A stretch of DNA of 64,000 nt from Bremerella sp. TYQ1 (GTDB lineage Bacteria; Planctomycetota; Planctomycetia; Pirellulales; Pirellulaceae). Shown here piece by piece: positions 17,465 through 25,302 of this stretch (position 1 is its first letter; every line of letters starts with the position of its first letter). A program made the position numbers and the translations under genes. Location of the stretch: NCBI RefSeq assembly GCF_020150455.1, contig NZ_CP083740.1, positions 5,787,001 to 5,851,000 on the forward strand. The letters run 5' to 3'. A model generated the notes under the pieces. The model was not told the DNA's origin. It worked only from the letters and a program-made list of their open reading frames with translations, and made no database searches.

Positions 17465-17905
17465 ATGAGTCACGATATCGATGCGGTTGTTGTTGCCGGA
17501 GATGTCGACATTGAGCGTGCCCGGGAGTTTGAGGTACTTGAATTTTCTTGTGCCTCTGGCTTTACGCTTATCGCGTTAGGTTCCAACTATGTCGATGCTT
17601 GGGCCGATCGCCTCGGAATTCATGGTGTCGTTGCTGACGAGCCCCTTCTGAACTTTTCTGTCGTGCATCATATCGTACACGAGATTGCTCGGGATACTCC
17701 GTTTGCAATCCTGCAGACCGATTACTTTGGTGGCCAAGGGTATCAAGTTGCCGCCGTCTATCAAGGAAACAAAATGCTTATGGCGCCTGAGCGCGCCTCA
17801 ATTGGACCTATTAACAAGGCACTGAAGTTACTTGGTGTCGTATGCGCTGTAGGTAAAGACGAGTTTGAGTCACTCGGATTGGAACGCTACCGAAGATGGG
17901 ATTAG
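17465..17905 (+). CDS. Hypothetical protein
   Basis: A 146-residue soluble protein starting MSHDIDAVVVAGDVDIERAR. GGGG nine bases before the ATG is a possible ribosome binding site. Hydrophobic strands alternate with charged helices (FTLIALGSNYVDAW, FSVVHHIVHEIARDTPFAIL, YQVAAVYQGNKML), suggesting a small alpha/beta protein. No family is recognised. Its codon choice is visibly less GC-rich at third positions than the epimerase next to it. It is flanked by two oppositely oriented copies of the GTGCGTC palindrome, which may mark it as an inserted cassette. Confidence 0.6.
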   Translation: MSHDIDAVVVAGDVDIERAREFEVLEFSCASGFTLIALGSNYVDAWADRLGIHGVVADEPLLNFSVVHHIVHEIARDTPFAILQTDYFGGQGYQVAAVYQGNKMLMAPERASIGPINKALKLLGVVCAVGKDEFESLGLERYRRWD

Positions 17906-17998
17906 GAATCGCTAAACCTTTTGACCATCGCAACACACCACGGCACGCATAGCGTTTCCACGCAGTTGCCAATGGCCGAGTTCTACCCCCAACCCATG

Positions 17999-18014
17999 GT
18001 GCGTCGAGACGCAC
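17999..18014 (-). repeat. Palindromic repeat, copy 2 (inverted)
   Basis: GTGCGTCGAGACGCAC, the reverse orientation of copy 1. It is followed by CCTACGGCC, the extended flank shared with copy 4. It abuts the stop codon of the minus-strand gene that ends at 18016. Confidence 0.85.
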
Positions 18015-18015
18015 C

Positions 18016-18801
18016 CTACGGCCATTGTTCCAGGCGTTCGATCGCGTGGTCGTGTAATTCTTGCATGTATTGTCGACCGATATAATCGTCTCGAAGGGCA
18101 TCAATCTTCTGGCGGCGAAACTCTTTGGGGCCGCTCCCCTTTGCCCATGCATTCATCATCGTGGCAGCGCTCGCTTGAATCGGTTCAAAGAACTGGCCTT
18201 TAGCATATGTCGTAGAAGGGTGAAGCGCCTGATCGCTCATCCAATCTTGCAACATTCGGCAAATACGTTCCGCCTCTTCGAGGTCGTCATGATGTATGGC
18301 TAGGCGTTGGAGCTGGTGATGGGCCCGGGCATCAATGATGGAACTATTCGAGTGGTCAAGAATTGCCTGAAGTTCGTTTTTTGCTGACTCAGGATGCTTT
18401 CGATCCAATCGTCCAGCGATGCGGAATCGAACGTCGAACCATAGATCGCTGTTCGGGTTTGCAGCCTTTTTCGTTTGCTGCAGCCACCACATTTCAAGTT
18501 CTGGATTCGGTTCCATTTCGGTCCCTGGTGTGCCGTTTTGCCATAAATTGGCAATGCGGTACATTGCTTCGGCAACGTCAGGATGTTCGGTGTTGTCAGC
18601 TATCAACGATCGATAGTGACGAATCTTTTGGGCACGGCTCGACTCATCAGGTCGCTGCGCCTCGATCTCGGATAGTCGATCGTGGAACTCGTCGGCACAA
18701 CAATCCAACGCCCAACAAAACATGGCCAAAAAGCAGAGCAGAAATCGAAGCACGTGTGATCTCCAAGGCAGATTGCCGACCGTCTGGATCTCGCTAGTCA
18801 A
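18016..18801 (-). CDS. Secreted alpha-helical (TPR-like) protein, unknown function
   Basis: A 261-residue protein. Residues 16-36 (HVLRFLLCFLAMFCWALDCCADE) form a signal peptide, quoted here in two parts: HVLRFLLCFLAMF and CWALDCCA. The rest is made of helical pairs like TPR units (HPDVAEAMYRIANLWQNG; DLWFDVRFRIAGRLDRKHPE; DARAHHQLQRLAIHHDDLEE). Exported TPR-like proteins usually act as scaffolds; no partner is indicated. The last bases of the gene run into repeat copy 2. ATG start at 18801. Confidence 0.65.
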   Translation of the reverse strand: MTSEIQTVGNLPWRSHVLRFLLCFLAMFCWALDCCADEFHDRLSEIEAQRPDESSRAQKIRHYRSLIADNTEHPDVAEAMYRIANLWQNGTPGTEMEPNPELEMWWLQQTKKAANPNSDLWFDVRFRIAGRLDRKHPESAKNELQAILDHSNSSIIDARAHHQLQRLAIHHDDLEEAERICRMLQDWMSDQALHPSTTYAKGQFFEPIQASAATMMNAWAKGSGPKEFRRQKIDALRDDYIGRQYMQELHDHAIERLEQWP

Positions 18802-18913
18802 CTCGAAAAGGGCTTCTCATTTTCTAGCATCGAAAAGAAATCGGTGCAAAGAATTGGAATTGCACGCCGCTGAAGATGGCGAATTCAAACGAGCCAAACC
18901 GCGTCAACAAAAC

Positions 18914-18992
18914 GTAGGGTGCGTCTCGACGCACCAAGAACTGTCGAGCCGTCCGTCCAGCGCAACTTATGCTGCGTCGAGACGCACCCTAC
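18914..18992. repeat. Palindromic repeats, copies 3 and 4, as an inverted pair
   Basis: Copy 3 is GTGCGTCTCGACGCAC at 18919-18934 with CGTAGG before it. Copy 4 is the inverted form at 18972-18987 (first base C instead of G), followed by CCTACGG. The outer flanks are complementary, so the 79-base unit can fold into one long stem, or each copy into its own hairpin. It looks like a REP-type paired element. Confidence 0.85.
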
Positions 18993-19004
18993 GGCCTATC
19001 ATTT

Positions 19005-19128
19005 GGGTAGCCCATGGTTGCTTGCAACCTGGGGAGGCGAAGCCGAATGGAGGTCTTTTCGATGAGTCGACCGCACGGCACATATCTGCTTGCTGCGTTC
19101 CGCGGTTTGCAAGCAAATCGGACTACCC
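19005..19128. repeat. MITE-like element with imperfect terminal inverted repeats
   Basis: The ends are GGGTAG...TTGCTTGCAA...CC on the left (19005-19029) and the complement GG...TTGCAAGCAA...CTACCC on the right (19104-19128). The 6-base tips and the 10-base inner blocks match exactly; the spacers between them differ. The 124-base body has no coding capacity. It lies between the REP pair and the end of the MFS gene. Confidence 0.6.
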
Positions 19129-19193
19129 TAGATAAGAAATCTCGCGTACCAATGTCCGAAGACATGCCCACGCGGACGTGAGCATGGCACCTC

Positions 19194-20474
19194 TTACAGG
19201 CTTTCGTTGACACAGTGCGAGCGTTCTTCGATTTCGGGGTGGTCGTCTTCTTGGGCGATGACCGGCTTGCCGAAGCGTTGGTTTAGCAGGGCAATCACCG
19301 TAAGCAGAACGCCGATCGTGACGAACGTGATCGGATAGGCAGGCAGGTCGGCTTTGCGGCTGCCAGCGATCATCAAACCGATCAGCGGCTGACCGATCAA
19401 TCCGCCGGAGTCGAGCATCACCAGCATGAGATTGGTGCCGGTGCCGCGATACTTCTTGGGAAACGCGATGCTTCCGCCGCCAATGATCGCGGGGAAGATC
19501 AACGCGTGCGCCATTCCGCCGAGCACAGCCGGAATCGGCAGCAGCCAGGGATTGCGAACCAAAAGATAGAGCGTCAGGCTAGTCGCCAAAATCAAGATAC
19601 CGATCGTCGCTGCGTTTTTCACGCCGATCTGTTCCGGAACCCTGCGCGTCAACAAACGACATGTGAACGCGGTGATCGCGTAGACCAAAAAGAACGAGCT
19701 GATATTCGCAATGCCGACTTCGTTGGCGTAGCTGCGTAAAAAGATCTGTGGGAACAACACCCCAACTCCCATCGCAAACGACATGATCAGCATCCAGCCG
19801 GGATGGTATTGCCGAATCAGCTTGAGCAGGGAAGGGTGCCCCTTTGATCGACGCGGCCGATCGCCGCGCGTAGCCAGGTAGGTAAAGACAATCGACGTTA
19901 ACGCAGCGGTTAGCGAAACGAGAAACATCGTTTGAATCTTACTCTCGATAGGGGCGTCGCCTGCGAAAACAAGATCGCTCACAAGCGGACCAATCGCGAG
20001 GCCGATGAAGCCGGACGAACCAAGAACGCCGATCAATTCGGTGCTTCGCCCTTTAGGAGCTTTCAGCGAGATCGCGGTGATCGACGAACCGAACGCGCCA
20101 GCGAGACCCACCATGTAGCAAAGCCGCAGGCAATAAATTGCCACGCCGTCGACTTCCCGAACAACTAAGTGTCCCAAAATTGCCGACAAAAGCAGGGCCA
20201 GCGAGCCGAGCCAAACGACCCTGGTCCCGAAGCGATCCATCGCGGCACCTTGAGCGAAGCGTGCCAAAACGGCCCCGCACATGCCAAAGCCGGTAATCAG
20301 CCCCAGATCATATTCGTCACCACCAAGAAAATTGACAAAGTCGAAATAACGGAAAAGGGAGCTGTTACAGACAACCAGCGCAGTATTGGCAATGTAAGCC
20401 AGCCAGAATTCACGGCCGTATGCAATTTGCGGGACAGTCGACGTCTCTTCCGACGCGACAACGGCGGAATTCAT
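19194..20474 (-). CDS. Major facilitator superfamily transporter
   Basis: A 426-residue inner-membrane protein with about twelve membrane segments and the MFS loop 2-3 motif variant GAAMDRFGTRVVWLGS near residues 75-90. A cytoplasmic loop separates two six-helix halves (ATRGDRPRRSKGHPSLLKLI). The C-terminal tail is hydrophilic and acidic (IAQEDDHPEIEERSH). The substrate cannot be told from sequence. GAGG lies just before the ATG at 20474. It is divergent from the glycosyltransferase gene, sharing a 118-base intergenic region. Confidence 0.88.
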   Translation of the reverse strand: MNSAVVASEETSTVPQIAYGREFWLAYIANTALVVCNSSLFRYFDFVNFLGGDEYDLGLITGFGMCGAVLARFAQGAAMDRFGTRVVWLGSLALLLSAILGHLVVREVDGVAIYCLRLCYMVGLAGAFGSSITAISLKAPKGRSTELIGVLGSSGFIGLAIGPLVSDLVFAGDAPIESKIQTMFLVSLTAALTSIVFTYLATRGDRPRRSKGHPSLLKLIRQYHPGWMLIMSFAMGVGVLFPQIFLRSYANEVGIANISSFFLVYAITAFTCRLLTRRVPEQIGVKNAATIGILILATSLTLYLLVRNPWLLPIPAVLGGMAHALIFPAIIGGGSIAFPKKYRGTGTNLMLVMLDSGGLIGQPLIGLMIAGSRKADLPAYPITFVTIGVLLTVIALLNQRFGKPVIAQEDDHPEIEERSHCVNESL

Positions 20475-20592
20475 GGATCCTCGTCTCGGTAATATGGTTT
20501 GTCTCGTTAGAATGTAAGTATACGCATCAGTCGAAATCCATACTCAGGACACAGGCTGGCAATGGGTTGGAAGCGGAAAATTTCAGGAACTT

Positions 20593-21393
20593 ATGAGCAA
20601 AACGACTGACCAAACCGAGTCGATTTCCCACAGTGATGCTGTGAAGGGGGATGATCCTTCCAAGAGGACAGGTCGCGTGCTGGTTGCAGTCGCAACATTC
20701 AACGAGATCGAAAACTTGCCGATCTTTGTCGAGCGACTTGTGGACACTTTGCCGAATGTGGATGTGCTTGTCATCGACGATGGCTCGCCGGATGGGACCG
20801 GTGATTGGTGCGAGGAATATCGAAAGACGAATCCTCATCTTTTTTGCCTGCATCGCAAGGGGAAGCCAGGGCTGGGCTCGGCGATCATTGCCGCGATGCG
20901 GTATGCCGTAGAAAACAATTACGACGTGATGGTGAATCTGGATGCGGACCTCAGTCATCCGCCTGAAAAAATTCCAGAACTGTTGGCGGCTTGGGAGGAA
21001 GGAGATGCACACAACCGAGTTGTCGTCGGTTCGCGTTATACCACTGGCGGTGGCATTGTTGGCTGGCCGCTCAAACGTCACTTCATGAGTCGCGCGATCA
21101 ACATCTATACCCGTTGGATGTTGTGGCTGCCGATGAAGGATTGCAGCGGAAGCTTCCGGGCATATCCAGTGAGCCTGTTAAAACAGATCGATTTCGATTC
21201 GTTTCTCAGCCAAGGCTACTCGTTCTTTGAAGAAGTGTTGTATCACTTGAAAGAGAAGGGGGCCGAGTTTGTCGAAGTGCCGTTCCAATTTGTTGAGCGA
21301 GAACATGGCAGCTCGAAGATCAACATGCAAAAGGCGATGATCGCTGTCTGGACGATCTTTAAACTCGGCTTAAGAGTTTGGCGACCATTCTAG
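20593..21393 (+). CDS. Polyprenol-phosphate mannosyltransferase (DPM1-like, GT2 family)
   Basis: A 266-residue GT2 glycosyltransferase of the dolichol-phosphate-mannose synthase type. It would transfer a hexose from a nucleotide sugar to a polyprenyl phosphate at the cytoplasmic face of the membrane. Motifs: VAVATFNEIENL, VLVIDDGSPDGT, VNLDADLSHPP (DxD-type metal site), VGSRYTTGGGI, DCSGSFRAY and the C-terminal EREHGSSKIN. There is no C-terminal membrane domain, so it is the soluble-catalytic class. A 27-residue hydrophilic extension precedes the core. AGGAA lies just before the ATG. Confidence 0.93.
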   Translation: MSKTTDQTESISHSDAVKGDDPSKRTGRVLVAVATFNEIENLPIFVERLVDTLPNVDVLVIDDGSPDGTGDWCEEYRKTNPHLFCLHRKGKPGLGSAIIAAMRYAVENNYDVMVNLDADLSHPPEKIPELLAAWEEGDAHNRVVVGSRYTTGGGIVGWPLKRHFMSRAINIYTRWMLWLPMKDCSGSFRAYPVSLLKQIDFDSFLSQGYSFFEEVLYHLKEKGAEFVEVPFQFVEREHGSSKINMQKAMIAVWTIFKLGLRVWRPF

Positions 21394-21961
21394 AAGAATG
21401 CTCTTCGCATTCGTAAAACGCTTGAAAGCATTCACGAGAAGGTGCTTTAGAATTCCCTTCCCAATTCGTCTCGCTGGGTGTTCATCTATTGTAAGTAAGT
21501 GTGCGCACTCTTTGCAAGAAGTATTGGTGCATAAGTCATCGATAGCGCGCAAGTGTGGGCGAAGTCTGAGGGTGAAAATAGCCGCAAAATAAGGGCAGTC
21601 AATTCGCTCCACTTGAAGGCAATTTTACGGGGTCGTCGTAACGGCAAGTCCTTGCAAGCGTTAGAGCAAATCCGTAAGTCGCGTGAACACCCTGGTAGAA
21701 TAGAGGCTAAGTCCGCCCATCGTGGATGTCGTTCGTTGACAACTTAGGCATTCTGTTCCGATTGGCTTAGTCTTACTGGTTCGGTAAGTGTCCGAGCTAA
21801 GTCCTTTCGAGGGGGATGGTTACCGCAATGCGTGTTTTCCCGGCGTAAGAAGGGCTGAATTCGCTGCCGCAACTGATCACTAGTGGTTTGCGAATCCTCA
21901 CGGGTTTATCATGGTAGGGTCGAATTATTCCCGCCTACCCCCGTCGAGAGGACGCTAACCG
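21394..21961. other. 568-base gene-free region
   Basis: No convincing coding frame, tRNA or terminator. A weak hairpin is present near 21639-21664 (TAACG...CGTTA with GCAA/TTGC inside). CTAAGTCC occurs twice (around 21704 and 21797). The last 80 bases are presumably the promoter and leader of the PmoA-like gene. I cannot exclude a small RNA. Confidence 0.5.
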
Positions 21962-23224
21962 ATGTTCATCGTTCGCCCCTTATCCGGTCTCGCCATCCTT
22001 GGCCTGGTGCTCTGTTCGTCCGCGAAAGCTGCTGACTCGTTTCACGTGAAAGTCGCTTCGCAAGGCGAATCAAAACGAGCCGTTCCGCTTCAAGTCGATG
22101 TGACGGTACCCAAGGCGTTTGCCGAAGTAGCCGTCGTCGAGCTTGCTGCCGATGGCATGGACCCACTTTATGGGCAGCTGTCGAAGCCTGGTCTCGGCAA
22201 TGACTCGCCAGATCCACTCGCTCGCGAGTTGCATCTGGTGTTGCCTGCGTCGCTGGTCGGTCCTGAACGTGAGTTTGCGGTATCGATTCCGGAAGACTCG
22301 TCCGACTTGACCAAGTTTCGTTTCCAGGATGAGTCTGGCAAGCACAAAGACTTGCTTTATGGTGATCGACCGGTTCTACGTTATATGTACGAATCGGTCG
22401 ACGACAGTAGCGAATCGCGTCGTCAAGAAACGATGAAGGTCTACCATCACTTGTTCGATCCCAAAGGTGAGAACTTGCTGACCAAGGGGCCTGGTGGGTT
22501 GTTCCAGCATCATCGTGGCATTTTTTACGGATTCAACCGCATTAGCTACGAGCAAGACGGCAAAGAGAAAAAAGCAGACGTCTGGCACTGCCATAAAAAG
22601 GAAAGTCAGGCTCACCAGGCGTTTGTCCGGGAAGAGGCTGGCCCCGTCATGGCTCGACAGCTTCTCGAAATCGATTGGAACGGTCAGGACGGAAAGACGT
22701 TCGCTACCGAGCTCCGCCAGATGACCGTTTACCATGTCGATGGAGCTCAGGTAATAGACTTCGACTCTGAGCTAACGGCCAAAGCAGATAACTTGAAAGT
22801 CGATGGTGATCCTCAGCATGCCGGTTTCCAGTATCGTGCGACTCAGCATGTTCCAGATAAGACCGCCAAGCAGACCTACTACGTTCGCCCCGACGGCAAA
22901 GGCGAGCCTGGCAAGTTCCGAAACTGGCCTGGCAACAAGGATCATATTAACCTCGGGTTCAACGCGTTGAGCTTCGTTGCGTTCGATCAGAGATACACCT
23001 GTTGCTATCTCGACTCCCCCAAGAATCCGAAGCCAGCCCGCTTCAGCGAACGTGACTATGGACGATTCGGTTCCTACTTCGCGACCAAGGTGACCGAGGA
23101 CAACCCGTTGGAGTTGAATTACCGTCTGTGGCTTCAGCCAGGCGAGATGAGTGTCGCCGAAGTAAAGCAACTGCGAGACGACTTCATTCAACCCCCCAAA
23201 GTATCCGTTGAAGTTGATAGTTAG
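21962..23224 (+). CDS. Secreted PmoA-like (DUF6807 type) protein
   Basis: A 420-residue exported protein. The signal peptide is MFIVRPLSGLAILGLVLCSS followed by AKAAD, with cleavage after AKA or AKAA. The mature part contains the features of the 'PmoA family' proteins common in planctomycetes: RPVLRYMYES, KVYHHLFDPKGE, GGLFQHHRGIFYGFNRI, VWHCHKKE and HINLGFNALSFV. Despite the name, the family is not methane monooxygenase; a beta-sandwich fold acting on sugars is suspected but not established. The codons just after the signal peptide contain GTTTCACGTGAAAG, close to the parS core. Confidence 0.82.
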   Translation: MFIVRPLSGLAILGLVLCSSAKAADSFHVKVASQGESKRAVPLQVDVTVPKAFAEVAVVELAADGMDPLYGQLSKPGLGNDSPDPLARELHLVLPASLVGPEREFAVSIPEDSSDLTKFRFQDESGKHKDLLYGDRPVLRYMYESVDDSSESRRQETMKVYHHLFDPKGENLLTKGPGGLFQHHRGIFYGFNRISYEQDGKEKKADVWHCHKKESQAHQAFVREEAGPVMARQLLEIDWNGQDGKTFATELRQMTVYHVDGAQVIDFDSELTAKADNLKVDGDPQHAGFQYRATQHVPDKTAKQTYYVRPDGKGEPGKFRNWPGNKDHINLGFNALSFVAFDQRYTCCYLDSPKNPKPARFSERDYGRFGSYFATKVTEDNPLELNYRLWLQPGEMSVAEVKQLRDDFIQPPKVSVEVDS

Positions 23225-23346
23225 TCAGGGTGATGACACGTGGCATCACTCCTTCGTTGACACGTCGGTTAGCCGTACCTAAAATCGCGTGTTCACCCCA
23301 ACGGAAAACACTCCATCATTAGCAACCCTTTTAGGATGTACTGTTC

Positions 23347-25302
23347 ATGTCGGATGGTAAAACCGGGCAAATTGACAACGTGATGCACGAATCGCGGCTC
23401 TTCCCACCTAGCGAAGAGTTCGCCTCGAAGGCCCGGGTCAAGTCGGTCGAAGAGTACGAGCAAACATGGAACGAAGCCCAGGCCGACTTGCCCGCATTCT
23501 GGGATAAGTTTGCCAAGGAAGAGCTCCACTGGTTCGAGTCTTATAACGAAGTACTTCAGTGGAATTGTCCCGACGCCAAATGGTTCGTCGGTGGCAAGAC
23601 CAACGTCAGTTACAACTGTCTCGACCGCCATCTTGGGACACCGACCGCTGATAAAACAGCGATCATCTGGGAAGGTGAGCCAGGCGATCAGCGGACGTTG
23701 ACTTACAAGGAGCTTCACGCCGAAGTTAGCAAGTTTGCAAACGCACTGAAGAGTTTGGGGGTTCGTGAAGGAGATCGTGTTTCGCTCTATATGCCGATGG
23801 TGCCGGAACTGGCGATCGCCATGCTCGCATGTGCTCGGATCGGAGCGATTCACTCGGTGATCTTCGCAGGCTTCTCGGCTGAATCAATTGCAGACCGAAA
23901 CAACGACGCTCAGGCCAAAGTCGTCGTCACAGCAGATGCAGGTTGGCGACGTGGCAAGGAATTGCCTCTGAAGAAGATCGTCGACGAAGCACTTGAGAAG
24001 TCAGAAACTGTTGAAAAGTGTGTTGTTCTGAAGCGAGTCGGTAACGACGTCGAAATGAAGTCGGAGCGAGACGTTTGGTGGCACGACTTGATGGAGAGTG
24101 CTTCTGCCGACTGTCCTGCAACACCGCTCGACAGTGAAACGCCACTGTTCATCCTGTACACCAGCGGTTCGACGGGTAAGCCAAAAGGCATTTTGCATAC
24201 GACGGCCGGATATAACCTGTACGCTAAGAAGACTTTCGAGTGGGTCTTCGATCACCGCGAGGATGACATCTACTGGTGCACTGCCGACTGTGGCTGGATC
24301 ACCGGACACAGCTACGTGGTGTACGGGCCATTTTCGGCTGGTGCCACCTGTGTGATGTATGAAGGAGCCCCGAACTATCCCGATGAAGGGCGCTTCTGGG
24401 AGATCGTCGAAAAATACAAAGTGACGATCATGTACACGGCGCCAACAGCCATTCGCGCGTTTATCAAATGGGGCGATGAGTGGGTGGAAAAGCACGATCT
24501 TTCCAGTCTGCGATTGCTCGGAACCGTCGGTGAAGGGATCAATCCGGAAGCCTGGATGTGGTACCACAAAAAGATCGGCGGCGAAAAATGTCCGATCGTA
24601 GATACATGGTGGCAAACCGAAACCGGCGGCATCATGATGTCCCCCACGCCAGGGGCTATCGCAACGAAGCCTGGCAGTTGTACGCGGCCACTTTTCGGTG
24701 TTGTCCCAGGGATTTATGACGAATCACTAAACGAGGTCGGTACCAACCAAGGAGGCATGCTGACGATTACGCAGCCTTGGCCAGGCATGCTTCGCGGCGT
24801 CTGGGGTGACGAAGAGCGTTACAAGGAAACGTATTGGTCCAAAGTTCCCGGCAAGTACTTGGCTGGCGACAATGCTCGCTGTGATGAAGATGGTTACTAC
24901 TGGATCATGGGGCGAATCGATGACGTGATTAACGTTGCTGGTCATCGACTGAGCACCATCGAAGTTGAAAGTGCTTTGGTTTCACATCCTTTGGTGGCCG
25001 AGGCAGCTGTTGTTGGACGTCCTCACGAGGTGAAGGGAGAGGCAATCGCTGCTTTTGTCACGCTAAAGGGAACGGACGATACCGACGAAGCCCGCGACAT
25101 TCTAAAGCAACATGTCCGAAAAGAGATTGGTGCGTTGGCTGTTCCGGATGATATTCGGTTCACGGCCACGTTACCCAAAACACGAAGTGGAAAGATTATG
25201 CGTCGCTTGCTTCGTGACATTGCTTCCGGCAAAGAAGAAGTAGGGGATACCACAACGCTGGAAGATTATTCCGTGCTCGCAAAGCTTCGTGAAGAAGACT
25301 AG
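23347..25302 (+). CDS. acs: Acetyl-CoA synthetase (AMP-forming)
   Basis: A 651-residue cytosolic ligase making acetyl-CoA from acetate, ATP and CoA. Motifs: the P-loop-like [11 protein letters not shown] near residues 270-280, WWQTETGG, the hinge [20 protein letters not shown] (DGYYWIMGR then [11 protein letters not shown]) and the C-terminal [12 protein letters not shown]616 in that motif is the lysine that is reversibly acetylated in well-studied homologues. The length is that of the standard enzyme. The stop overlaps the stop of the convergent methyltransferase gene through a shared CTAG. Confidence 0.97.
   Translation: MSDGKTGQIDNVMHESRLFPPSEEFASKARVKSVEEYEQTWNEAQADLPAFWDKFAKEELHWFESYNEVLQWNCPDAKWFVGGKTNVSYNCLDRHLGTPTADKTAIIWEGEPGDQRTLTYKELHAEVSKFANALKSLGVREGDRVSLYMPMVPELAIAMLACARIGAIHSVIFAGFSAESIADRNNDAQAKVVVTADAGWRRGKELPLKKIVDEALEKSETVEKCVVLKRVGNDVEMKSERDVWWHDLMESASADCPATPLDSETPLFILYTSGSTGKPKGILHTTAGYNLYAKKTFEWVFDHREDDIYWCTADCGWITGHSYVVYGPFSAGATCVMYEGAPNYPDEGRFWEIVEKYKVTIMYTAPTAIRAFIKWGDEWVEKHDLSSLRLLGTVGEGINPEAWMWYHKKIGGEKCPIVDTWWQTETGGIMMSPTPGAIATKPGSCTRPLFGVVPGIYDESLNEVGTNQGGMLTITQPWPGMLRGVWGDEERYKETYWSKVPGKYLAGDNARCDEDGYYWIMGRIDDVINVAGHRLSTIEVESALVSHPLVAEAAVVGRPHEVKGEAIAAFVTLKGTDDTDEARDILKQHVRKEIGALAVPDDIRFTATLPKTRSGKIMRRLLRDIASGKEEVGDTTTLEDYSVLAKLREED

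Noticed and set aside
20527..21081. Minus-strand open frame of 184 codons
   Set aside because: It lies opposite the GT2 glycosyltransferase, which has all its catalytic motifs.
21630..21700. Hairpin with GTTAGAG, considered as an integron attC-like site
   Set aside because: The core sites do not match the expected RYYYAAC/GTTRRRY pattern, and no integrase or cassette array is present.
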